From Prauserella_A oleivorans (lineage in GTDB: Bacteria; Actinomycetota; Actinomycetes; Mycobacteriales; Pseudonocardiaceae), in contig NZ_JBHUNT010000001.1 in the NCBI RefSeq assembly GCF_042685745.1, positions 930,001 through 994,000 on the forward strand: a DNA stretch of 64,000 nucleotides, in the 5' to 3' direction. Below, piece after piece: positions 7,808 through 18,006 of this stretch. The notes beneath the pieces are model-generated. The model made no database searches and was not told the origin of the DNA. It was given only the letters and a program-made list of their open reading frames with translations. The translations under genes and the position numbers were made by a program. The stretch's first letter is position 1; every line of letters starts with the position of its first letter.

Positions 7808-8347
7808 TCAGCCCTTGTTCTCGTAAATGGCCGTCAGAACGCCCCTGGCGAGGGTGTGACCGAACATGTTGAACCCGAGGAAGGCCGGGCGGGCGTCCTC
7901 GGGGATGTCGAACGACTCCACGTCGAGCGCGTGCACCGCGAAGATGTAGCGGTGCGGGCCGTGTCCGGGCGGCGGCGCGGCGCCGATGTACTGCTTCACG
8001 CCGGCGTCGCCCGCGAGCATCTTGGCGCCCTCGGGCAGGTTCGCGCCGCCCGGGTCGCCCGCGCCCGCGGGCAGTTCGGTGACCGAGGCCGGGATGTTGA
8101 ACACCGCCCAGTGCCAGAAGCCGCTGCCGGTCGGCGCGTCCGGGTCGAAGCAGGTCACCGCGAAGCTCTTGGTCTCCGCGGGGAAGCCCGACCAGGCCAG
8201 GTGCGGCGAGCGGTCCTCGCCGCCCGCGCCCATCATGCCGGACAGCTGCGGCTTGGCGAGCGTCTCGCCGTCCGAGACGTCGTTGCTGCGCAGCAGGAAG
8301 GCCGGAACCTCCGGAAGCGAGTCGTACGGGTTCTGAGCTCGGGACAT
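7808..8347 (-). CDS. YbhB/YbcL family phosphatidylethanolamine-binding-like protein
   Basis: 179 aa PEBP-fold protein. The ligand-pocket motifs are visible: MGAGGEDRSPHLAWSGFP near residue 45, the DPDAPTGSGFWHWAVFNIP motif near 75, GPHRYIFAVHALD near 135. The start ATG at 8347 has a strong AGGAGGAG ribosome site 8 nt upstream; the longer reading to 8389 lacks one. PEBP proteins bind phospho-ligands or inhibit kinases and proteases; bacterial roles are mostly unknown. Stands alone, flanked by its own terminator and by a 186-bp gap shared with the divergent DUF4097 gene; nothing else is visible in that gap. Confidence 0.9.
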   Translation of the reverse strand: MSRAQNPYDSLPEVPAFLLRSNDVSDGETLAKPQLSGMMGAGGEDRSPHLAWSGFPAETKSFAVTCFDPDAPTGSGFWHWAVFNIPASVTELPAGAGDPGGANLPEGAKMLAGDAGVKQYIGAAPPPGHGPHRYIFAVHALDVESFDIPEDARPAFLGFNMFGHTLARGVLTAIYENKG

Positions 8348-8533
8348 GAGTTCTTTCTCCTCCTGAAAGCTCGAGCGGTGGCCCTGCAAAGGCTAGTGAC
8401 AACCGGCGCGGTTCACCCGCCGCACTCTTCGGGGTGGCCCCAGGGTCGATTCGGGGGTTCACCCCGATGTCTGCGGGTGCCCGCTGCTCTAGCTTGATCG
8501 GCACAGGGACGACTACGCAGAAGGGACTCCACG

Positions 8534-9307
8534 ATGGCGCGCACGGGGTTGGCCGTGGGTGGCGTGGCATTGATCCTCGTGGGCGCCGGGATCGCGTTCG
8601 GCTGGGTGTGGCCGTCGTCGGCCGAGGCGACCGAGACGGTCACCGAGCGGGTGACCAGGATCGAGCTGGCCACCGACTCGGGCGACGTGCGCATCCGCGT
8701 GGACCCCGACGCGCGCGCGACCACCGTGGGGCAGTCCCTGACCTACCGCTGGGGGCGGCACGACAACGCCTATGTCGTCCTCGGATCGACGCTGCGGCTG
8801 CACGGCTGCGGCGACTGGTGCTCGGTGGACTATGACGTCGTCGTACCGCCCGGCACGGCAGTGTCGGGTGCCGGCGACTCGGGCGACCTCACCCTCGAGG
8901 GCGTGGCGTCGGTGGACGTGCTCACCGGCTCCGGTGACGTCACGGTGCACGACGTGGCGGGGCCGGTGGCGGTCGGCGCCGACTCGGGCAACGTCGAGCT
9001 ACACCGGTTGTCCGGCACCGTCAGGGTCGAGGGCGATTCGGGCAACATCCAGGGCGAGGAGCTGGCCGCGCCCGTCGAGGCGACCATGTCCTCCGGTGAC
9101 GTCACGCTCGCGCTGACCGCCCCCCGGAGTGTCACCGCCAGTGTCGAGAGTGGAAACATCGACCTGTCCGTTCCCGAGGGCGCGTACCGCGTGGAAGGGG
9201 ACACCGAGAGCGGTGAGCGCAACATCGACGTCGTCGTCGACGGGAGCTCACCGAACACATTGGACCTCAACGCCTCGAGCGGTGACATCACCGTCCGGGG
9301 CAAGTAG
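8534..9307 (+). CDS. Membrane-anchored DUF4097 beta-repeat protein
   Basis: 257 aa. One N-terminal membrane helix (about residues 5-27), then an extracytoplasmic beta-repeat domain. Nine short repeats of the form DSGD/SSGN plus a beta strand recur every 15-25 residues (for example DSGDVRI, DSGDLTL, GSGDVTV, DSGNVEL, ESGNIDL, SSGDITV), the hallmark of DUF4097 (putative adhesin/head-domain family), which should form a right-handed beta-helix. One cysteine pair lies in GCGDWCS. Role unknown, likely cell-envelope. The peptidase-like gene follows 43 bp later on the same strand. Confidence 0.82.
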   Translation: MARTGLAVGGVALILVGAGIAFGWVWPSSAEATETVTERVTRIELATDSGDVRIRVDPDARATTVGQSLTYRWGRHDNAYVVLGSTLRLHGCGDWCSVDYDVVVPPGTAVSGAGDSGDLTLEGVASVDVLTGSGDVTVHDVAGPVAVGADSGNVELHRLSGTVRVEGDSGNIQGEELAAPVEATMSSGDVTLALTAPRSVTASVESGNIDLSVPEGAYRVEGDTESGERNIDVVVDGSSPNTLDLNASSGDITVRGK

Positions 9308-9350
9308 GCCGCCGGCCGGCGACAACGACGACGTGGGGGACGACAGGTTC

Positions 9351-10802
9351 ATGAACACGCTGGGCCGGGGCGCGCTCACCGCGCTGGCGGTGGCCACGCT
9401 GCTCTCGACGGGTGCGACGCCGGTGGCGGCCGAGCCCGACCGTCTCCACTGGACACCGTGCGCCACCGAGAACACGGCGAAGACACTCGAATGCGCCACG
9501 GTCGCCGTGCCGCTCGACTGGTCCGATATGGATGGACCAACGATCGACATCGCGGTGAACCGCATTCCGGCCAAGGACCCCGAGCGGCGGATCGGGACGC
9601 TGTTCGTCAACCCCGGCGGCCCGGGTGGGGTGACGACCGACGTGGTGGCGGCCACCGGCTTCATCACCGCCATGCCCGAGGGCAAGGAGATCGGTGAGCG
9701 GTTCGACGTCGTCGGAATGGATCCGCGCGGGGTCGGGAAGTCGAGTCCCGTGCGCTGCGACGCCGACCTGCTTCTCGCCCCGGACATCGCCGCCTTCCCG
9801 GCCGACCGCGCGGCCTTCGACGCGCGCGTCCAGTCGAACCGGGCCGCGGGCGAGGCGTGTCTCGAGCGGACCGGGCCCCTGCTCGGTCACGTGGACACGC
9901 TCAGGGTCGTGCGCGACATGGATGCCGTGCGCGCGGCGATGGGTGAGGAGCGGATCTCCTTCTACGGCACCTCCTACGGCACCGAGATCGGCGAGCTCTA
10001 CGCCGCGGAGTTCGGCGAGCACGTGCGCGCGATGGTGCTCGACGCTGCTGTCGACCACGCGCTGCCCAGCGCCGACGCGGCGGTGGACGAGGCGGCTGCC
10101 ACGGAGGAGGCACTGGACCGCTTCGCCGCGTGGTGTGCGGGTGACCCGGCGTGCGCGGTACGCGGCGAGGACGTGCACGCCCTGGTGAAGCGGCTCGCGG
10201 CGCACGGCGTGCCCGCGCCGAGTCTCGGCAGGTCGCTGACCGGCGACGAGGTCACCAAGGCCGTCTACATCCACCTGAACGCGAAGGCGGCCTGGGCCGG
10301 GCTCGGCCAGGCGCTGGCCGCCGCCACCGCGCCCGAACCCGACGGCGACGCCTTCGCGCAGCGGCTCCGGTTCGTGTGGCCGGACTATCCGGCGTACCGA
10401 TCCGTGGGCTGCCAGGACTTCCGGGACGACCCGCGCGGCCCCGCGGAGGTGCGGGCGCAGGCGGAACGGATGCGGCACGTGGCGCCGACGATGTGGCGGT
10501 ACGCCGAGTTCTGGGACTTCGCGATCGGCTGCGCGGGCTGGCCGGTGCCCGCGCAGAACCCGCCCGGCCACCGCTACGTCGACGGTGTCGAGGCGCTCGT
10601 GATCGGCGGGACGCACGACCCGGCGACGCCGCTGCAGTGGGCGTACGGCCTGAGCCGCCGGATGCCCGGCAGCCGGGTGCTCGTCGACGACCGGGACGGG
10701 CACAGCGCGCTGCTCAACTCCTCGTGCGGCCGGCAGAAGGCCGTGGACTACCTGCTCACGGCGACCCTGCCGGCCCGGGGAACGACCTGTCCGGCCACCT
10801 GA
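9351..10802 (+). CDS. Exported alpha/beta hydrolase, tripeptidyl-aminopeptidase-like (SlpD/TAP family)
   Basis: 483 aa. N-terminal signal peptide ends near TPVAAEPDR (residues about 1-26). The core has FVNPGGPGGVTTDVV, the nucleophile elbow FYGTSYGTEIG (Ser near residue 207), and a C-terminal TAP-like domain with GGTHDPATPLQWA (Asp) and DRDGHSALL (His). Family members release tripeptides or amino acids from peptides outside the cell. The chosen ATG at 9351 begins the signal peptide; upstream in-frame sequence overlaps the DUF4097 gene and is not peptidase-like. Followed by the heat-shock promoter region of dnaK. Confidence 0.9.
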   Translation: MNTLGRGALTALAVATLLSTGATPVAAEPDRLHWTPCATENTAKTLECATVAVPLDWSDMDGPTIDIAVNRIPAKDPERRIGTLFVNPGGPGGVTTDVVAATGFITAMPEGKEIGERFDVVGMDPRGVGKSSPVRCDADLLLAPDIAAFPADRAAFDARVQSNRAAGEACLERTGPLLGHVDTLRVVRDMDAVRAAMGEERISFYGTSYGTEIGELYAAEFGEHVRAMVLDAAVDHALPSADAAVDEAAATEEALDRFAAWCAGDPACAVRGEDVHALVKRLAAHGVPAPSLGRSLTGDEVTKAVYIHLNAKAAWAGLGQALAAATAPEPDGDAFAQRLRFVWPDYPAYRSVGCQDFRDDPRGPAEVRAQAERMRHVAPTMWRYAEFWDFAIGCAGWPVPAQNPPGHRYVDGVEALVIGGTHDPATPLQWAYGLSRRMPGSRVLVDDRDGHSALLNSSCGRQKAVDYLLTATLPARGTTCPAT

Positions 10803-10854
10803 GCAGGCCCGGCGGGAACAACGGACCGGCCTGCATCGTTGGGCTGGTAGGAAG

Positions 10855-10875
10855 ATTGAGCCGAGCTGACTCAAG
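10855..10875. promoter_or_regulatory. HAIR-like HspR operator, distal copy
   Basis: ATTGAGC-N7-ACTCAAG, a partly degenerate match to the HspR consensus CTTGAGT-N7-ACTCAAG (right half perfect). It lies just upstream of the probable -35 of the dnaK promoter. Confidence 0.65.
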
Positions 10876-10881
10876 TCTGAA

Positions 10882-10910
10882 TTGACGGGTCTCGCTCACT
10901 CGGATAGAAC
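10882..10910 (+). promoter_or_regulatory. Probable dnaK operon promoter
   Basis: TTGACG (10882-10887) and TAGAAC (10905-10910) with a 17-bp spacer form a housekeeping-type promoter. It is flanked on both sides by HAIR boxes, which fits repression by HspR. Confidence 0.55.
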
Positions 10911-10930
10911 TTGAGTGAACCCCGCTCAAG
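10910..10930. promoter_or_regulatory. HAIR operator for HspR, proximal copy
   Basis: CTTGAGT-N7-GCTCAAG: left half perfect, right half one mismatch from the HAIR consensus. It overlaps the end of the -10 element and lies 35 bp before the dnaK ATG. HspR is encoded as the fourth gene of this operon. Confidence 0.85.
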
Positions 10931-10964
10931 GCGGACGCACAGCATTATTCAGGAGGGAAGACAC

Positions 10965-12814
<1,850 letters not shown>

Positions 12815-12818
<4 letters not shown>

Positions 12819-13531
12819 CCGAGCGCTACGACGACACCGAAGCACGGGAACAGCGGGAGCCAGTGGTCGTGAGGGATCGTCGCAAGATCGACCCGGAGAC
12901 CGGCGAGCTGCGCAAGCCCGAGGCTGCCGAGAAGGAGGAGTCGAACGGCGCGCCCACCGAGGCGCCCGCCGGCTCCACCCCGGCGGAGGCCGGTGCTGCC
13001 GAGGAGGCGGCGCCGGCCGGCGCCGACCTGGAGAAGCAGCTCGAGGAGCGCACGGCCGACCTGCAGCGCGTCCAGGCGGAGTACGCCAACTACCGCAGGC
13101 GGGTCGACCGCGACCGGGAACAGGTGGCCGCGGCGGGCAAGGCGTCGCTGGTGAACGATCTGCTGCCGCTGCTCGACGACCTCGAGCGGGCCGAGCAGCA
13201 CGGTGACCTCACCGGCGCGTTCAAGGCCGTGGCCGACAAGCTGGTCGGCGCGCTGGAGCGGGCGGGCCTGGAGGCGTTCGGCAAGGACGGCGAGCCGTTC
13301 GACCCGAGCGTCCACGAGGCTGTGCAGCACAGCACGTCGCCCGACGTCACCGGGCCGACCGTGTCGGCCGTGCTGCGCCGCGGCTACCGGTTCGGCGACC
13401 GGGTGCTGCGCGCGGCGCTGGTGGCGGTCACCGATCACGAACCCGCGGCCGACTCCGCGCCGCAGGAGGAGCCGATCGACCCGCCGGTCGGTGGCGAGCT
13501 GCCCGTCGACACCGATGAGCAGAAGAACTGA
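12815..13531 (+). CDS. grpE: Nucleotide exchange factor GrpE
   Basis: 238 aa. A long acidic, proline/alanine-rich N-terminal tail (about residues 1-65) precedes the coiled-coil dimer helix (LEERTADLQRVQAEYANYRRRVDRDRE) and the C-terminal beta-domain with PSVHEAVQHSTSPDVTGPTV and VLRRGYRFGDRVLRAALVAV. It swaps ADP for ATP on DnaK. Starts with GTG overlapping the dnaK stop by 4 nt. Ends 27 bp before dnaJ. The tail is longer than in E. coli GrpE (197 aa) but usual for actinobacteria. Confidence 0.97.
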
Positions 13532-13558
13532 CGACATGCCGAGAGGAGGGGACGCCCG

Positions 13559-14737
13559 ATGAGCGCCAGGGAGTGGATCGGCAAGGACTTCTACCGTGAG
13601 TTGGGCGTCTCCTCCGACGCCAGCCAGGACGAGATCAAGAAGGCCTACCGCAAGCTCGCGAGGGAGAACCACCCGGACGCCAACCCGGGCAACACCGAGG
13701 CCGAGACGAAGTTCAAGGCGGTCTCGGAGGCGTACGGGGTGCTGTCCGACCCCGAGAAGCGCAAGGAGTACGACGACGCCCGCAGGCTCTTCGGCTCCGG
13801 AGGCCCCGGCGGCTTCGGCTTCCCCGGTGGTGGCGGCACGGGTGCCGGTGGCTTCGATCTCGGCGACATCTTCGGCCAGGCAGGCGCGAGCGGTGGCTTC
13901 GGCGGTCTCGGCGACATGCTCGGCAATCTGTTCGGCCGCCGTGGTGGCGGCGGCACCACCGCCGCGCGCGGGACGCGCGGCGCCGACGTCGAGACCGACG
14001 TCCGGATCGACTTCACCGAAGCCGTGAAGGGCGCGACGTTGCCATTGCGGCTCTCCAGCCCGGCGACGTGCGGCACGTGTGGCGGCAACGGCGCCCGGCC
14101 GGGCACCCGGCCGAGGACCTGCCCGACGTGTGCCGGCGCCGGACTGGTCAGCCGGAGCCAGGGTGCGTTCGCGTTCTCCGAGCCGTGCCCCGACTGCCGG
14201 GGTCGCGGCCGGATCATCGACGATCCGTGCCCGGAATGCGCGGGCGAGGGCATCAGCAACCGCACGCGCACGCTGACCGTCCGCATCCCGCCGGGTGTGG
14301 ACGACAACCAGCGCATCCGGCTGGCCGGTCAGGGCGAGCCCGGCCGGGGTGGCGCGTCCGCGGGCGACCTGTACGTCCGCGTGCACGTCAACCCGGATCC
14401 CGTGTTCGGCCGGTCGGGCAACGACCTGACCATCACGGTGCCCGTGGAGTTCTCCGAGCTGGCGCTCGGCACCACGCTCACGGTGCCGACGCTGGATTCG
14501 AAGGTGTCGGTGAAAGTGCCCGCGGGTACTTCGAGCGGCCGGGTGCTGCGCGTACGCGGCAAGGGGATCGCCAAACGGGATGGCACCCAGGGTGATCTCC
14601 TGGTTACCCTGCAGGTGGTCGTCCCGGCCAAGGTCGACGGCAAGGCCAAGGCCGCCTTGGAGAAGTACGCCGAAGCGGTCGCGAAGCACGATCCGCGGCC
14701 CGAGATCACCGCGCTGTTGCGCGACAGGGGTGCGTGA
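13559..14737 (+). CDS. dnaJ: Chaperone DnaJ (Hsp40, type I)
   Basis: 392 aa. N-terminal J domain with the HPD motif in ENHPDANPG (near residue 41), a Gly/Phe-rich linker (about 80-135), a zinc domain with four CxxCxGxG repeats (CGTCGGNG, CPTCAGAG, CPDCRGRG, CPECAGEG; about 171-240), and the C-terminal peptide-binding domain. It stimulates DnaK ATPase and delivers substrates. ATG at 13559 follows an AGAGGAGGGG site. Its TGA overlaps the hspR ATG as TGATG. This is the DnaJ1 of the HspR operon; actinobacteria usually carry a second dnaJ elsewhere. Confidence 0.98.
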   Translation: MSAREWIGKDFYRELGVSSDASQDEIKKAYRKLARENHPDANPGNTEAETKFKAVSEAYGVLSDPEKRKEYDDARRLFGSGGPGGFGFPGGGGTGAGGFDLGDIFGQAGASGGFGGLGDMLGNLFGRRGGGGTTAARGTRGADVETDVRIDFTEAVKGATLPLRLSSPATCGTCGGNGARPGTRPRTCPTCAGAGLVSRSQGAFAFSEPCPDCRGRGRIIDDPCPECAGEGISNRTRTLTVRIPPGVDDNQRIRLAGQGEPGRGGASAGDLYVRVHVNPDPVFGRSGNDLTITVPVEFSELALGTTLTVPTLDSKVSVKVPAGTSSGRVLRVRGKGIAKRDGTQGDLLVTLQVVVPAKVDGKAKAALEKYAEAVAKHDPRPEITALLRDRGA

Positions 14738-15189
14738 TGTTCGGTTCAGGTTCCTCGGGATTCCCTTCCGGCCTGCCGCACGGCGCCGACGAGGACACAC
14801 CCGTCTTCGTCATCTCCGTCGCGGCGCAACTGTCCGGCCTGCACGCGCAGACGTTGCGCTCGTACGACCGGCTGGGGCTCGTGAGCCCCGGCCGGACGCC
14901 GGGCGGCGGCAGGCGGTACTCGCTGCGCGACATCGCCCAGCTCCGCGAGGTCCAGCGGCTCTCGCAGGAGGAAGGCGTCAATCTCGCGGGCATCAAGCGC
15001 ATCATCGAGCTGGAGAACCAGGTCGAGGCGCTGCAGAACCGCATCGCCGAGCTCACCGAGGAGCTCGCCAGCGCGTACGCGGCGGCCGAGCAGGCCGCGG
15101 CGGCGGTGCACGCGTCCTACCGCAAGGACCTCGTGCCGTTCCGGCAGCAGAGCGCCCTCGTGGTGTGGCGGCCCAGCCGCCGCCGCTGA
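14737..15189 (+). CDS. hspR: Heat shock repressor HspR (MerR family)
   Basis: 150 aa. The MerR-type winged helix starts near residue 25 (VFVISVAAQLSGLHAQTLRSYDRLGLVSPGR, cited as a region), followed by the GGGRRYSLRDIAQLREVQRLSQEEGVN wing/helix and a dimer coiled coil (ENQVEALQNRIAELTEELASA). The last residues are hydrophobic then basic (LVVWRPSRRR), as in known HspR. It binds HAIR boxes with DnaK as co-repressor; boxes are seen upstream of dnaK and clpB in this window. Start taken as ATG 14737 (TGATG overlap); GTG 14734 is equally possible and adds one residue. Confidence 0.96.
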   Translation: MFGSGSSGFPSGLPHGADEDTPVFVISVAAQLSGLHAQTLRSYDRLGLVSPGRTPGGGRRYSLRDIAQLREVQRLSQEEGVNLAGIKRIIELENQVEALQNRIAELTEELASAYAAAEQAAAAVHASYRKDLVPFRQQSALVVWRPSRRR

Positions 15190-15196
15190 CCGAGCG

Positions 15197-15901
15197 TCAG
15201 CGCAGGTGCTCGGCGAAGAACGCCAGCACCCGGCGCCATGCGTCCTCGCTCGCCTCGTGGTCGTAGCCGACTCCCGCGAACTTGGCCAGCCTTGTGAACG
15301 GGCCCAGCCGTAGCTCGTTGGCGAAGCTGTGCCCGGCGTCGGGGTACTCCTTGACGTCGTGCGGGACGCCGCGTGCGCTCAACTCGCGTTCGAGCTTCGC
15401 GGCGGCCCCCTTCAGCGAAGGGTCCTTCCGGCCGTAGCTGGCGACCACCGGACAGGCGCCGTCGAGCACGGACAGATCGTTGGGCAACTGGCCGTAGTAG
15501 GGAGCCGAGGCGTCGAACTCCCGGCTCGCCATCGCGAGCGCGAAGCCACCTCCCATGCAGAACCCGACGACACCGACGCGTGCCGTGCAGTCGGCCCGCT
15601 CGACGAGCGTGCGACGGGCGGCGTCGATGTCCTCGAACGCCTGGCCCTTGCCAGCCGCGAGCGCGCCGAACACCGAGCGCACGCATCGGAACATTCCGCC
15701 CCGCGAGTACAGGTCGGGCACCAGCGTGACGAATCCGGCGGTGGCGAAGCGGTCCGCGATGTTGCGGGCGTCCTGCGTCAGGCCGATGGCGTCGTGCACC
15801 ACCACGACACCCGGCCACGGCCCGGCGCCCGAGATCTCGGGTACCGGCAGCGAGAGGTAGCCGTCGATGGTCCCGTCGGTGGCCTGGATCGTGGTCTGCA
15901 T
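15197..15901 (-). CDS. Dienelactone hydrolase family protein
   Basis: 234 aa cytoplasmic alpha/beta hydrolase. It has the cysteine nucleophile elbow GVVGFCMGGGFAL (Cys near residue 118), the strand GVVVVHDAIGLTQDARNIADRFA and the C-terminal KEYPDAGHSFAN with the catalytic His. Classic members open dienelactones in chlorocatechol breakdown; orphan copies like this one usually act on unknown esters. It is convergent with hspR (8-bp gap) and follows the flavohemoglobin gene by 42 bp on the same strand, so they may share a message. Confidence 0.9.
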   Translation of the reverse strand: MQTTIQATDGTIDGYLSLPVPEISGAGPWPGVVVVHDAIGLTQDARNIADRFATAGFVTLVPDLYSRGGMFRCVRSVFGALAAGKGQAFEDIDAARRTLVERADCTARVGVVGFCMGGGFALAMASREFDASAPYYGQLPNDLSVLDGACPVVASYGRKDPSLKGAAAKLERELSARGVPHDVKEYPDAGHSFANELRLGPFTRLAKFAGVGYDHEASEDAWRRVLAFFAEHLR

Positions 15902-15943
15902 GCGCCCTACTCAACCGCGCGAGTCACCGGCGGTCCAGACCGT

Positions 15944-17119
15944 TCAGTCGAGCGCGAACGGGTCGTAGCGAATCTGGTCGAGCGACGTCCCGGCCACCAG
16001 CATGCGCGAGACGGTCGCGCGGATCATCGCGGGCGAGCCGGACACGAGCACGTCGTGGCCGGGCCACGCGCCCCGCGCGGTGACGGCGTCGGCCAGTGTT
16101 CCTTGTTCGAACCCGGACAGCCCCTCGCCGTGCTCCACGACGGGATGCACGGTGAGCCACGGATTGGTGGAGGCCAGCGCGCGTAGTTGCTCCAGGTCGT
16201 AGAGGTCGTCGCGGGTGGCGCCGCCGTAGAAGAGCGTGACGTTCGGGTTGTGCCCCCAGCCGCCGAGGTGGTCGAGGATCGCGCGTAACGGAGCCAGGCC
16301 CGTTCCGCCCGCGATCATGAGCACGTCCCGCCCGGACTGCCGGTCGACGTCCAGCCTGCCCATCGGCGCGCCGAACCGCCAGACGTCGCCGGGCTGGGTG
16401 TGGCTGACGATCGAGCGGGAGACCCAGCCGCCCTCGATCGCCCGCACGTGGAACTCCAGGGAGCCGTCCGGCCGCGGCGCGTTGGCCGGGGAGAGGTAGC
16501 GCCAGAGCCTCGGCCGCTGGGGCACCTCGACGCTCAGGTACTGCCCGGCCCGGTACGGGATGTGGTGCTCGGGCTCCACCCGGATCAGCGCGAGATCCCA
16601 GCTCAGCCGCCGGTGTTCGGCGACCGTGCCCAGCCACGACGCCGGGTACTCGTCGGCCTCGGCGGCCTCCTGCATCGACCGGGCGACGATCGTGAACGCC
16701 TCGGCCCACGCGCGTTCGACCCTCGGTGTCCACGCGTCCCGGAGTTGCCGTTTGACCGCGGCGAGCAGCGCGGTGCCGATGGCCTCGTAGTGATGCGACT
16801 GCACGCCGAACTTGCGGTGGTCGCGGCCGAGCTGGACGAGGTAGGGCGCGACGTCGTCCGGGCGGTCCACCGACTGCAGGATGTTGACGATCGCCCGCAC
16901 CAGCTTGCCACGCTGGATCTCCATGTGGATGGGGAAGAAGTCCCGCGCCTCGGGGGCGAGGGTGAACAGCATGCCGTAGAAGAACTGCGAGATCTCCGGC
17001 GTGTACGGCTCGACCTCGTGCCAGGTCTCCCGGATCAGCTGCACCATGGCGGTGACGGCAGGCGGCGCCTCCCGAACAGGGGCGACCTTGGGTATGGGGT
17101 TGATCGGGTCGGCTGTCAT
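15944..17119 (-). CDS. Flavohemoglobin, type II-like (globin plus FAD/NAD reductase)
   Basis: 391 aa. Residues about 20-150 are a globin domain with the proximal His in QSHHYEAIG near residue 108. The rest is a ferredoxin-reductase-like module: FAD site around PQRPRLWRYLSPAN, pyridine-nucleotide site MIAGGTGLAPLRAIL, LFYGGATRDDLYDL and VSGSPAMIRATV. From memory it corresponds to Rv0385, a type II flavohemoglobin next to clpB, proposed to oxidise D-lactate rather than to detoxify NO. The segment around the FAD site is less canonical than in E. coli Hmp. A 368-bp gap separates it from the divergent MarR gene. Confidence 0.85.
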   Translation of the reverse strand: MTADPINPIPKVAPVREAPPAVTAMVQLIRETWHEVEPYTPEISQFFYGMLFTLAPEARDFFPIHMEIQRGKLVRAIVNILQSVDRPDDVAPYLVQLGRDHRKFGVQSHHYEAIGTALLAAVKRQLRDAWTPRVERAWAEAFTIVARSMQEAAEADEYPASWLGTVAEHRRLSWDLALIRVEPEHHIPYRAGQYLSVEVPQRPRLWRYLSPANAPRPDGSLEFHVRAIEGGWVSRSIVSHTQPGDVWRFGAPMGRLDVDRQSGRDVLMIAGGTGLAPLRAILDHLGGWGHNPNVTLFYGGATRDDLYDLEQLRALASTNPWLTVHPVVEHGEGLSGFEQGTLADAVTARGAWPGHDVLVSGSPAMIRATVSRMLVAGTSLDQIRYDPFALD

Positions 17120-17414
17120 CCGTCTGCACCAGTGTGGCTGAGGCGGAACGTCAGGTCAGTACGCACAGTGATCGAAGGGGCCTTCCGTCGCTATCCACGA
17201 GCGGGTGACGACATCGCGGGCTTCGGTCCGGTGACATCCAGCATCGGCGGCCGTTGCGATGAGCTCATGGACCATCCACCCTTCCGGCGCGTACGCACTG
17301 GCACAACCCTAGATTCATGTGCACCTGCACGGTAGTCGCATTGCCGGTGACCGTCGCGCGGTTGCTCCGGACGGGTGGTGATTTTGTCCGCTTCGGGAGT
17401 TAACTCACCCGGAA
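17120..17414. other. Intergenic region between flavohemoglobin and MarR genes, no gene seen
   Basis: No coding frame with family character or good ribosome site. A short inverted repeat GTGCA-CC-TGCAC (17319-17330) is the only notable motif. Expected to hold the flavohemoglobin promoter. Confidence 0.4.
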
Positions 17415-17429
17415 GGCAGATAGTCTGCC
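17415..17429. promoter_or_regulatory. Candidate MarR operator
   Basis: GGCAGA-TAG-TCTGCC, a perfect 6-bp inverted repeat about 60 bp upstream of the MarR start. TAACTCAC occurs on either side (near 17401 and 17462) as a spaced direct repeat. Fits autoregulation by the MarR protein; no direct evidence. Confidence 0.45.
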
Positions 17430-17487
17430 CGGTATCGCGCGGCGAGCGTGCCCGATGCAAATAACTCACAGTGACCAGGCGGTAGGC

Positions 17488-17976
17488 ATGAATCCCTCGG
17501 ACGAGGTCTGCGTCGATCTGCTGCGCCAGATCCGCGACGCGCACCAGCTCCAGCAGGCCTGGACGTTGCAGCACTGGCATGCCGGCCAGGGCCCCAACCC
17601 GGCCGCGGCGATGCTCCTGTCCGAGATCCAGCGCAGCGGTGAGGTGCGCCTCTCCGAGCTGGCGAAGCGCCGGATGGTGGACATCTCCGTGGTCAGCAGG
17701 CAGGTCGCGCAGCTGGCCGAGGCCGAGCTCATCGAACGCAGGCCGTCGCCGGACGACGGCCGGGCCACGCTGGTGCGGATCTCGGCGAAGGGCGAGGAGC
17801 ACCTCGACCGGTGGCGCAGGCACCACATCGACTTCGTCCGCAACGCGCTGGCCGATTGGGACGAGGCCGCGCTGCGGGACCTCACCGAGCGACTGGGTGC
17901 TGTCGTGGACGACCTGCGTACGGCCGTCGCCGACACCGCCGGGAACGCGGAACGGCCCGCCACCGGACGTCGGTGA
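17488..17976 (+). CDS. MarR family transcriptional regulator
   Basis: 162 aa. Winged helix with LLSEIQRSGEVRLSELAKRRMVDISVVSRQVAQLAEAELIERR region (about residues 40-85), wing PSPDDGRATLVRISAKGEE, and terminal dimerisation helices. The start is uncertain: ATG at 17488 is preferred because the MarR fold begins right after it, but an in-frame ATG at 17455 would add 11 residues and neither has a strong ribosome site. Its stop codon lies inside a strong terminator stem. Target unknown; the divergent flavohemoglobin is a possible one. Confidence 0.85.
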   Translation: MNPSDEVCVDLLRQIRDAHQLQQAWTLQHWHAGQGPNPAAAMLLSEIQRSGEVRLSELAKRRMVDISVVSRQVAQLAEAELIERRPSPDDGRATLVRISAKGEEHLDRWRRHHIDFVRNALADWDEAALRDLTERLGAVVDDLRTAVADTAGNAERPATGRR

Positions 17977-17986
17977 CGGGCCGTTC
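17950..17986. terminator. Bidirectional terminator overlapping the MarR stop codon
   Basis: GAACGGCCCG-c-CACCG-gacgt-CGGTG-a-CGGGCCGTTC: 15 paired bases with one mismatch and a 5-nt loop. It lies between the convergent MarR and AGCS genes; the MarR TGA (17974-17976) is in the descending arm. Confidence 0.8.
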
Positions 17987-18006
17987 GGCTCGGTTCGGGC
18001 GCCGCG

